Of a stretch of 64,000 nucleotides of DNA, positions 11,542 through 22,050 are shown in pieces. Positions within the stretch are counted from its first letter, which is position 1. Every line of letters begins with the position of its first letter. Position numbers and translations under genes: made by a program. The notes under the pieces were generated by a model that was not told the origin of the DNA, searched no databases, and saw nothing but the letters and a program-made list of their open reading frames with translations. This DNA is from Corticium candelabrum (Eukaryota > Porifera > Homoscleromorpha > Homosclerophorida > Plakinidae): contig NC_085100.1 in NCBI RefSeq assembly GCF_963422355.1, positions 4,790,068 to 4,854,067 of the forward strand. Direction: 5' to 3'.

Positions 11542-13832
11542 ATGCTACCTGAAGACGTTCTCGACGATTTATGCAGGTGCTTTTTTTCATATAGTTTCGC
11601 GACGTATGTACATTACTTTGTGTTGTAGCCGTTTTCTTATCAACATTCCTGAAGAAGAGAAGAGTAATTTGGTTAGGATTTGCTTTCAAATCGAACTGGC
11701 CCACTGGTTCTACATTGACTTTCACCGAGAGAAAAGGCCGCAGTTGCCAGGATGTTCAATGAGAGAATTTACGCATATAAATATCTGTTGATAAATGAAA
11801 CTGTTTCAGTTTGAACTACAATTGTGTGTTTAGTGAGATTAATTATATTCAGTTGTCTTGTATTGTACTATATTGTATTGTATTGTTGCTTTGTCCCTTG
11901 TTAGGTTGTGTTTATCTGTCTGTTCTACCATTTACTTATCTTATCTAAAATAAGTATGTTACCAAGGTTATAAGCAGTGCAAAAGATTTTGGTCAACAGT
12001 TGTGTCAATCATTTCTAAGGCTACATGTAAAACTAGAATTGATTGCATGAGTATATAAAGGTTGTAATAGAATTATTTGGGCAACTTGTTGTTGGTTAGC
12101 TTCTCTAAAAGGTAAATTTTAGCTGCAGGTTTATTAAAATCAACACAACATTCTGATTTGTAGTTGTGGTAAACAGATTGGACTTATGGGTGTTTACACA
12201 TAAAGACAAGTAAGCTACTTAAAGTAGACTTGAACAACTTATTAAGGAGGCTAGAGACACAATTAATTAAGTCTCTTCCTTCTAAATGTCGTCACACATC
12301 AATGCTGGAAGTGGCCACAGATGTTTGCGCATGATTGTTCTTACTCATGAGCCCGATGCCAGTGTGTGACTTTAAATTTCTTTGATTAGTCTTTATGAAA
12401 GTTGTTGCTTTGAAGTTTCTCAAGGTGCACACTTTATCTTATGCCATAATGGTGCAAAATGATGACTATACATCACAATGTTGAAATTCTGACATTCCTT
12501 TGCTACATACTAATGTGCATTACCTGAGGCAGAATGCAGACACACCAAGAAGTGAGTTGTTGTAAGGCAGAAACAAGGAAACTTGAAGGTTATGTGAATA
12601 CACTGATCGTTGAAGAAACTTCACTAAGGAGGAATAAGAAATTGAAATGAGCTGGCACTGCTGCTTTACTGTGACAGTCTGAGTATTGCTCTACACTTTG
12701 CAATTGCTGAGTGTGGTTTCAACGTTTATACTGGCTGTTATGTTATAAAGACATGCACAGCTTGTCAATGCCTCCGGAAGCACATTGTTTAATGGACTCA
12801 CTGACTGAAATCATTTAGCGAGTGTGTAGCATTATAGTGTCATAGATGTATTTGGCTATCTACAGCAACTCTTGAATATGAATTTACGCAGCAAACGTTT
12901 TTATCATATTTAATATCAATGTTTTAGAATATTAATATCAACAATTGTGGTTACAAAGTGTTTCTTTTTAAATTTGACCAGCAAAACTAGACAGTGGCTC
13001 AATTTCTACAAGGAAAATATCTACATAGCTAAAGCAGTTTTAGATGCCTGAGTACAAGAGCGTGTTCACATCTCTTCTATCTAAGCTAATCATATTTTTA
13101 AGTAAAGTTTACTAAAACTGCTATATAGGCTAATCATAGGTAAAGTATTTTAATTAAGTAAACTGCTATATAGGCTAATCATATTGCTACTATATATATA
13201 TATTTCTATTTCTATTTATTTTATATATATAGATAACACAATAACACATCCGCCCTAAGGACGGAAGCACAAAGAGTCTAAGTCGCAATATCGCAATAAT
13301 TAGGTAGATAGTCAACAATCACGAGGTCCTATCTGTCACTAATCATTCTTGAGTTATACTGCCACAAACGAACAGATAACTGTTCATGAAATTGCGTGGA
13401 AGCTTGGCTCAGGGACAAGCCAGATGATAGAAGAAACTTCTTTACGATTGATCTCAACACCTCTAGACTATGTGCAGCCCACACTTCGTATGATTCCACC
13501 ACAAGAGGGTAGAACAAACAACCATAACTTGAAACGTTAGAATGATGGCGTTCATCTTTGTCCACTTCCCCAGCCTTAGCAGCAGCATCAGCTTTTATGG
13601 CAGCATTAATAAGGTGAGAGGGAGTGAACGAATTCCTCACGGAAATGTTGAAATAGGCAGCCTTGCCTAGGGAAAAGTCGGGATGGAAAACGTCACCTGG
13701 TCTTGTCATAGAATGAGAGGAACAGCGTTGTTCTCGACTTACATTGGAGTTGTCTAAGAGCAACCAGTGGAAGATGATGTCACATAAGGCATCATGCTGC
13801 TTAATTCGAAGAGGACCACAGCCAAGAGCATG

Positions 13833-13895
<63 letters not shown>

Positions 13896-14022
13896 CTCCA
13901 CCAGGCTTTCCAAAATATGATGCAGCAACTTTCTATTCAATTATGGAAACATAACTCGAGAATGATTCATAAGAGAATTCAGCTTGAAGTACAGGACGTT
14001 GATAGTTGGGATATACCTAGTG

Positions 14023-14083
<61 letters not shown>

Positions 14084-16790
14084 TTTTTAAAAACTAACCC
14101 AAAACCAACCCAAAACCAACCCAACCCCCCCCCCCCCCACTCTACAAAAAGTCTAGAACGTCATCAGAGCAATCTACAGACAATCTCTCTAGAATTATCT
14201 TTGCATTATACAACCAGAGTTTAATAGAAAGCCGTTGGTGGAAATAGGACGTGGCCTGGCTCATTGTTGGGTGACTGTGGAATGTTGTTCTTTTGCAGAT
14301 TGATTTTAAAACCTGGAGACTAGACGGCGACCACAAGCCCAGACTTTCAACAACTAGTGGATAAAACACACTCCATTCTCACTAACAATGTCTTTATATG
14401 AGCTGTCTTTCTCTCTTTCTCCAGCTTCTGTCGCAACCCCTGCTTGACAAGCTGCCTTTACCGTATATGTTGGTTGGAGAGAATTTCTTACTGTGGAGTC
14501 AAAGTAAGTTGGTCGCCCTCTCTCAAAATCTGGATGGTATACATCTCCTGGTCTTGCATTCGAGTCACCACAAAGCCGCTGCTCACGACGACAATTGGCA
14601 CTATCAGATAATAGTGCTTCGAATACAACATCAGCAAGAGCGTTGTGTCGTCTATTTCTCCAGTTTCCCTCTCTGCAATCCAGTAGATGGTTCCCATAAC
14701 TGTCTAAAACCTGTCCACAAGAACAACGCTGTGAGCTTGAAGGAGGTGGGAAGAAAGGTATCCCCAACCATGTGTGAACAGCGATTATGAACTCCCTCTG
14801 GGGCATGGCAAGGCTGAGATTGGGGTTGGGTATTGCCCTTAGCCATGCTCCAGCGTGAGGAGCAGATATCGTGTTTAGTCGAGCACGATCTCTCAAACTT
14901 GCTTTCTCTAAGATGGTTGTTGAAAGCTTGGTGTCCAGGAGACGTTGTAGGTCACGTTGACTACTCGAGGTAAGATCAATGGTGTCAAGCGAGTCAGGCA
15001 CAAGACTTCGAATATGATCCTTAGCAGCAGACTCTCCAGGAAAAGCACTAAAGTCAGGCGACGAATAATTACTATTGGGCACTGACTCCTCCAGAAGTGG
15101 CATAGTTGGTAGAAGATGAGAACATAATGATCGAACGGAGTTACAGCTGCCAATGAATGCAGAAGAGGACATTCTCACCGCCTCTCGTAGGCCTAGTTCC
15201 CCTTGATGAACAGGCAATGAAGCCTGCAACCAAGACATGTCTGAGGTGGAACATTGAATGTTGGCATCAAGACATACCCGTAGGTTTGAATCAAATTTGG
15301 CCAGTTGCTGGATACCTTTGTTTGGTGGAACTGTTATCAGCAAATTATTGATCTTGCAAGAGGTTAGACAAGATCGTAGTAGTAGCAGCTGTATCTGGGG
15401 ATCATCCATATCCAATAATTTCTCCTGACATTGAAGGACTTTGTCTACACGTTTAGCGACGTGGCCACAGTAGTGCTCTTCTGATCCAAAGACTGGAGAT
15501 CCAAGAAACTCTACACTACCCACTAACCCAACAACACGATGAACCTCAGAAGGAAATTCCGAAAATTTTTGATCTCCAGAAGGCCAGAACACTTCACATT
15601 TGGTGGGATTCAAAAGAAGGCCAAAGGAAGGACCTCTAGACTGCAGAAGATGGAAAAGTTGAGCAATTGCAGGTCGAGGTCCAATGAACGTACCATCATC
15701 AAGATACCAAAGTTGAAGTGGAACTTTTCCAGCTGACCCTATGTCATCCATCAATTCCAAAGCCACAAGTGAAAATAGAAGAGGCCCCAAAGGGTCACCT
15801 TGTTGAACTCCGCCTGATGATTGAAGGTGATGGTTTCCAAAATGAAGCTCTCCCTTAGAGTGGTAGCACTACAGTGCCCAAGAATATATTTTAGGAAGTT
15901 CTTTTCGAAGACGGAGCAGAAAAGAGTCTCTAAAACAGTTGTTGAAAGCATTGGACATGTCTATCTTTATGCAACAAAGACTTGGATCTTGATCGTAATC
16001 ATCAATGAACTTAGACAAAAGGTGGATTGCTACCTCCATGCCAGACTTGGTGCCAGTTCCCACTTGGCCATAGGGAAGAAGAATGTCGGGCAGCTTTGAC
16101 CTTACAACCAAGCAGCAAATCCGGCTAACCAAATGTCGTAGAGTTTCACCTACAGCAATGGGACGGACTCCTTGGCCTCCCTTTTTGCAAAGAGCAGTCA
16201 ACGGAGCTCCTGTCATAAACGGTGCAATACGACGATCCATTTTCCCGGAAACAGCCACATTTATCCACTGAGTTAACCTGTCAAGGCATTCTTGGGCTGC
16301 TGGTGTACACGTACCTACAATAGCATCCAGGAGGTGCTGAGGGCGAAGTTTGGAGAAACCTGGGCTGCTCCCAAGAGGAAAACCTTTTAATGACTCAGGC
16401 ACATGGGAAGCAGTGGCACATAAAGCAGGCGGTAATTTATCAGACCAACTGTGTAGTGGGTGAAGAGGATGGCGATTTATCAAATCTTGCAATGTGTTGC
16501 TGTCATTTTCAGATGCACATTCTTGTGACTGCAAAGACCATGCGGCATCACCATATCGACCTTCTCTTGCTAAGAAAGTAGCATGTCTAGCATTGCTTTG
16601 CTGCAGTGACCTGTCTGTATTAACATAGCTTGTGGACTTGGACTGCTGTCCAGCTTCACTTCGTACTTCCTCCCACAATGACACCAGACATCCATTTTGC
16701 CATTGCTGCAGACGTGATTTCAACAAAGCGCTTACCACATATCTTTTTCTCTTTCCACCCCGAGGAGGGGAACGTAAGACTGCTTTAGCA

Positions 16791-16858
<68 letters not shown>

Positions 16859-18227
16859 CTAATTGTAGTTAGAGTAATTGTGATCATAGTGCAGGTTTAT
16901 GGGCAAAAGGTTTGCACTGGTATGATTTGTGAGTCACATGTAGCACACATAGTGGCCACGTTCCATCATGGCACATGAAACACGGGATACTCTCACTGGC
17001 AGATGCAGCGATGTCCTATATGGAGGATACTGGAAGTCCATTTGGCGATGACAGCGAGGACAGTTCTGTCTCCAGAGGGTAGCAACCTAGAGCACATGCA
17101 TTGTTGAGCAAAGAAACAGCACCAAAATTGAACTTGCCATCACTTGCAGGTGTCATGTGCTTTGACTATATCACTAATGGAGCTGTACAGCTGCTTAAGT
17201 CCTACTGAAAGTTTTTGTTTTTAGAATGGCATTAGACTAGTCATGATTTGGATCGGTGTAACCAGCCAAATTTAGTGCACTAAGGGAGAAGTAATTATGA
17301 ATATGCCCCGTGTGAACAAGCCCTAATATAGCAACAACAGTGGCACTTATGACTAAGCAGTATGGATTTTTGACATCAACAGAAACTGAATTGTGCAGAA
17401 ATTAATAATCACAATGACAAACTGTTCTTCAATAATGGATTAGTTTAGTTTGAATTCTGATTTACATATATTGATTGATCCACTCCAAAGCATTCTTATT
17501 CTACTAGGAACAGATGCGGTGATAATTATTGTTATTGATTATTAGCCACTATTGTAGCAGTTTGTATTTTACTAAATTTATAGCAGTTGTGAGTCCCCAG
17601 TCAGGGCTTGTCACTGATTTGTATTTTTGTATGTATTTTGTTTCCTTGACTTGCATATTGTACTATTTGGGCATTTGCCATTTCTACGGCATAGACAGAA
17701 GGATGTCGATGATATTCTTGCTCAGTGGAAGAGCTACAAGAGAACAGTACCGGTGTTTGGAGCTATCATATTGAATGAAACAATGGAGTTTGTGAGCCAA
17801 ACTAGGGACAGTACATAGTGTCGTGATGTTTATGTCATTAATCTTTTAGTGTGTTTTGGTGCAAGGCTATTGGTCAAAGACAAGTTGGAGTTTTCCAAAG
17901 GGTAAAGTCAATTTAGAGGAACCTGAGTTTGATTGTGCAGTTCGAGAGGTATGAGTTTTCGAATGTCTTGATAAGTGTGTGGACAATAGTAAAGACATTG
18001 ATCTGCATGAATCATTGATGTCTGCTTTCTAGTTGTGTTTAGCAATTATGTAGTGGTTTATGTTGACAACTATATATTATCATGAGTGGTACTTGCTTTT
18101 TCTTACATAGGTATGTGCAGGATATTGGATACTTGTACACTCAATTGAACTATCAATAGCATTTTTCTTTGGTTTATGCCATACTGATATTAAGTTCTGC
18201 TTGTGCATGTATCTCACGTTGTGCATG

Positions 18228-18298
<71 letters not shown>

Positions 18299-19480
18299 GA
18301 TGTGCTAGAAAATACTATTAGTTATTAGATAATTTTTGTTATTGACAAAAGTTATTGTTGGTATGTGTCATCATCACCCTCTTAGTAAGACAAGTGGGGT
18401 CTTTACTCTCAACTGGGTGTCCACCAACCTGGCAGGTAAGTCCCAGAGATGTACATGTTTCTATCATGTAATCCATATGGCGCTAGTAACTGGCATATCA
18501 ATTATTGATTGTGTACACTACAAGTAAAGGATTTCACCAGCTCTGTACAGCATGCTTTGTAGATATCAACGACCACCAGGAAAGCACTTATTCTCAACTG
18601 TCTCCACACCAGATCACAGAAACTTCCCATTGATGGAAACAAGTCTACTCTCACAGACATGGCTGGACAAACAGTGAGAAAGAACCAACAGACTCATTTT
18701 ATTATATTGCTGTTGCCACTCAGGATTGAACCCAGGCTATCATGGTCAGAGAACCAGAACTCTAATCACAAATATACATCTTATGCACAAACAACTTCTA
18801 TGATTAGATGCAGACTAAGTTTTGTCTATTAATTAAAATTTAAGATCAGTAATTTTGTGTCAAGGGCCAAGATTAAATCCACATTATCTGCTCAAATTGG
18901 ACATGATAGACATTGAGTAAGACTCGTCTTGAGCTCACTCACTAAGTTGTTTTGAACATGCTGCAGACATAGTTAATGTGCTTTCGACTTGACTTAGTTC
19001 CTTTTTGTGTTGTAGCAGTGTGTTGTCGGTATTGTAGTACAGTTAATGCTATATCAATAAAGTTGTTTTGTTAAAAATTAGTATTGTTAATATTATTTAT
19101 TTTATTATTACTATTAGTATTATTTGCTTACATTAGGTAGAAGAGGAAACTGGTCTGAATGTTCGGGAGTATGCTAATCCTGATCATTACTTGGAGCAAA
19201 AAGTCAATGAGCAGCAAATTCGGCTGTACATAGTGCCAGGAGTTCCAAAATCAACAGCTTTCAAGCCTCAGACAAGAAAGGAAATTAAAGTACTTGTTCA
19301 TTTGCATTTTGTTTGTGTAAACTGCTTTGTTGGTAACAAGTGGTTGTCAGGAAATCAAATGGTTTGCTATAAAACATCTTCCATCACACAAGGGAGATAC
19401 AAACTCTCAGAAGAGTCTTGGTTTGAGTTGGAACAATTTTTTTCAAGTTATTCCATTTCTCAAGTAAGCTGTTAATTAAT

Positions 19481-19565
<85 letters not shown>

Positions 19566-21186
19566 GCAAATATACAAACAAAGAAACAAAAAAACAAAAA
19601 ACACATGCTGTCACGCATGACCAGACAAATAGCATTCAAACATCTAAATTGCATTCTACATGCAAACGTTTTTGGCTACTCCATGCAGTACACTGATATG
19701 CACTGTTACATGTAGCCTCATACAACAGTATGAGCAGCAGGTTAATTTACTGTTGTCAAGATTGGCTCTAGTTAGAACCATGATGTACAAGAAATATACC
19801 TACAAGCAACGTATAGGGTGCACCGGCCTTTGGGAGGTGATTCTTTGCCTAAAGAACTACCTATAGAATCACCTTCAGAGCAGTGCACAGGACTGAAAAA
19901 GATAAATAACTTATATTAGATAATGTACTTATGTGTGCGTAATAATATACTGCCATTTACTGTGTACTAACTTAATCTTTTCTAGGCCATATGTGACGTT
20001 GTCACTCATGAAGAGTGCTTTCTACTTACATGAGGCACTTGACACATTTAATCTAAGAGAGAAAAAAGAGTGTGATTATTTTACACAATAGTCAATGGTT
20101 GTGTTTATTTGTGTGTGTATATGTGACATGTGTGCACGCACGCGTACCTACATCTGTTTGCATGTGCATGTGGTACTGTATGCTGTTTGGAAATTGTTTC
20201 ACTATGTCAGTGTTTGTCAAACTTGTTACAGTTTCTAATTGATCTCAAAATATTTGTTAAGTAGTGATTAATGTCATCAGTGCTTAGTGTCATCAGTGCT
20301 ATATAAGATCAAGACAAGGGCATGTTTTAATAAGAAAATGCAGTTTGTGTCACACTACTTGTGTTTTTGGACCTGAGAAAACGGAGACCTAAAGCACTGA
20401 CTGTGTTGCACAGCACACGTGCTAATTGTGTAAAATTATGTAAAGAAGCAGCAAAAAATAACTGAAATTAGCAGGAATTTTTGCCTGTAGTACATCTTTG
20501 AAATAAGCGATAGCATATTAACCATGGAAGTTTATTTCTCAGGCAATCTGGATATAATAGTGGTTGTTGTATGTATGTACGTACAGCACATCTTTGCCAG
20601 AGATGTGTTGATATTTATCTTTATGTCATATCAAATTCATTAGGAACATCTTTTGTTTAGGCTTCTCAAGAAATGGATTGCCTCTCAAAGCAAACCTGTT
20701 GCTTCACTAGCTCACCATCCTCTACCAGCTGGTACAGCCGAGTCTAGTGTTGCAGTACACAGTTCTACAATCCATTCTAGAAGTGCGCAGACTGATGCAG
20801 TTGCTTTCCACAACACATACCATCTTCAACCATCACTGATTCATCAACCAAACATTTCACATCAGTGGTTTTATCAACCTGGAGTGATGCCTTCGCTTGA
20901 TGCATTCCGTTTCAGCAATTATGGAAATTACCCTCCACCTGTTAGACTTCCAGCTGTAGGTCAAGTTGGTAGTGTTGGTCATCGAGCTGCTACTTTTGAT
21001 CATGCTGCTAGAGTTCATTTTTCAAACCATCATCCTACCAGTGTTTCAAGTCTGGTGTTGGCTGGAAGTGCCAATAAGCAAGAACAGGGGAATGATCTTC
21101 ATTGTTTTATTCCTCGATATTTGCCATGGGACAATTTTGTATTTGACAGAGAGCAAATCCAAATCAGCATGTGTAGGATGACTTAG
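11542..21186 (+). CDS. DCP2: mRNA-decapping enzyme 2 (DCP2)
   Basis: Exons: 11542-11576, 11629-11780, 17664-17791, 17850-17948, 19137-19289, 19351-19463, 20661-21186. They join to 401 residues plus a stop with every phase matching. The N-terminal regulatory domain (box A) is [20 protein letters not shown] then [15 protein letters not shown]. The Nudix domain includes [19 protein letters not shown] and the full signature [20 protein letters not shown] + TGL at residues 123-145 (Gx5Ex7REUxEExGU, catalytic Glu pair 141-142). [10 protein letters not shown], then [15 protein letters not shown], is box B. The C-terminal exon is a low-complexity tail of about 175 residues ending [12 protein letters not shown], which resembles the short conserved C-terminal motif of animal DCP2. 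DCP2 removes the m7G cap in P-bodies with DCP1 and EDC4. The exon 2/3 intron appears to be U12 AT-AC type. Confidence 0.95.
13190..13231. repeat. (TA)n-rich tract at the 3' side of retrotransposon copy A
   Basis: Short TA runs (13190-13203, 13222-13231) separated by ttctatttctatttatt. The unit gctatataggctaatcata occurs twice just before it (about 13122 and 13165), and tataggctaatt recurs after the last TA tract at 16853. This suggests the original TA-containing target. Confidence 0.6.
13232..13835 (-). mobile_element. Non-LTR retrotransposon copy A, 5'-truncated, minus strand
   Basis: Minus-strand frame encodes only the C-terminal end of the retrotransposon protein: RREQR-like [43 protein letters not shown], then [16 protein letters not shown]. 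It aligns along its length with copy B's C-terminus but differs at many residues, so it is a separate, older or different subfamily copy. Its 5' (right) end abuts the TA tract at 13836. Confidence 0.8.
13836..13894. repeat. (TA)n microsatellite between retrotransposon copies A and C
   Basis: About 29 TA units. Copies A and C both start at it and run away in opposite directions. Confidence 0.93.
13895..14024 (+). mobile_element. Non-LTR retrotransposon copy C, terminal fragment, plus strand
   Basis: The plus strand reads [20 protein letters not shown] and then MIHKR, clearly the same C-terminus as copy A ([20 protein letters not shown]) and copy B ([20 protein letters not shown]). The fragment is only about 130 bp. 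It begins at one TA tract and ends at the next. Confidence 0.75.
14025..14079. repeat. (TA)n microsatellite between copies C and B
   Basis: About 27 TA units. It is followed by ttttttaaaaac and a run of cccaaaaccaacc units that form the 3' end of copy B. Confidence 0.92.
14080..16793 (-). mobile_element. Non-LTR retrotransposon copy B: reverse transcriptase with C-terminal zinc knuckle and restriction-like endonuclease
   Basis: Read on the minus strand from 16793. RT landmarks in order: [48 protein letters not shown] (motif A Asp), [13 protein letters not shown] (motif B), WYLDDGT (motif C), [12 protein letters not shown] (motif D). Downstream is a CxCx9Hx3C-type knuckle ([17 protein letters not shown]), then [11 protein letters not shown] and YFDSTVRNS, resembling the PD-(D/E)XK endonuclease of R2/R4-type elements. 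The copy is damaged: one in-frame TAG just before motif B (about 15869) and a frameshift near 14360. It is 5'-truncated, since the first codons lie directly against (TA)n. The 3' end is Gly/Thr-base rich, gggttggttttgggtt-like. Exact clade not determined. Confidence 0.85.
16794..16856. repeat. (TA)n microsatellite at the 5' end of copy B
   Basis: About 31 TA units immediately before the first codons of the element on the minus strand. Confidence 0.93.
18229..18298. repeat. (TG)n microsatellite in DCP2 intron 4
   Basis: About 34 uninterrupted TG units. Confidence 0.95.
18355..18775 (-). mobile_element. tRNA-derived SINE in DCP2 intron 4
   Basis: In minus orientation the head contains cctgggttcaatcctg, with a box B-like GGTTCAATCC. 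The body and tail (agtgggg..., ccaccaacctggcagg, tcatcatcaccctctt on the plus strand) match the copies at 34993, 35403 and 47345-48266. The box A part of the head is degraded. Confidence 0.72.
19484..19560. repeat. (CA)n microsatellite in DCP2 intron 6
   Basis: About 38 CA units, starting 20 bp after the exon 6 donor. Confidence 0.95.
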
Positions 21187-22050
21187 AATGGTACAATGAG
21201 CCATGTCTTTTTGGAAATGGAAAACGCTGTACAGGTTCATGTGAAACATCTTTTGAATATCCCTTTGGGTGACAGCCAGCCCAATTGTCTTACAGTCTTA
21301 TAATAAATATAACACTAGTTCAACCAGCGATCTTCAGACTGGCAGTATAGTTACTTTTGTTGAATTTTGTTAAGTAATTTAGGACACTTTGTTTCCAGTA
21401 CCCAAAAATCCTGTTGGGCTCTCTTGATACATTTGATGATTCTGAATAGCAATTTCCTGATTTGATGATAATTGATCATGCTGCTATGTTTACTAACTGC
21501 ACTTTATTGACATCTCCTTTCACAGCAGCAAGCTCTAGTTGTCGTTCCATAATTCAAGCGAAAAGATTACACGATTTGCCTAAATTAGATGGTATACAAT
21601 AATAACTGAAGGAGTAAATCTGTTTTATACGTGCATGCGTGGTTTATCGGTCCTTTCCGCACCCAAATAGGGCCCAGAATCATTTTAAAATGCGTAGGTC
21701 GTCGCGGCCGCGGAAGAGTGCTAGAAATAATTATTATGAATAAAAAGAAAGCTTTGGCTTCGACTTGTATTGCACTACTACACTGTAGTCTCGTGCAAAA
21801 CAGTTGCCAGTTCAATACAAGTAGACACAAGATGACATTGCAACACAACTCACGTGACCTACTGTCAAAACAATCGACTGTTATCATTTATTACGAGTGC
21901 TCAGACCCAGTGAGATAGCCTTCCATAGTACGAATATTTACTTGAACAAAAATTTTAACTAAACTTCAATTGGATTTGGCGAAGATGGCAAATTACAGTC
22001 TTCATTTTATCACGTGATATGAATACGGGTGCTTTTCGGTCTTCAGGAGA
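21187..22050. other. Intergenic region between DCP2 and the PH-SH2 adaptor gene
   Basis: Contains the DCP2 3' UTR (with an aataaa-like site, ataataaatata near 21300) and the adaptor promoter. No gene seen. A GC-rich patch, ggtcgtcgcggccgcgg, lies at about 21696. Confidence 0.55.

Larger units (their letters stand above)
11781..17663 (+). other. Probable U12-type AT-AC intron of DCP2
   Basis: No GT-AG pair joins exons 2 and 3: exon 2 meets an in-frame stop without a usable GT, and there is no AG between the stop at 17615 and the conserved IFGHLPFLR coding. An AT-AC intron solves both. The donor ATATCTGTTG starts at 11781 (consensus ATATCCTT). The branch site ttccttgac at 17642-17650 is an exact match to the U12 consensus, and the acceptor is tac at 17661-17663, 14 bases after the branch A. 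The splice gives [16 protein letters not shown], which matches the family with no gap. Confidence 0.78.

Noticed and set aside
14398..14790. Plus-strand open frame of 130 residues
   Set aside because: Antisense shadow of the retrotransposon coding region on the minus strand.
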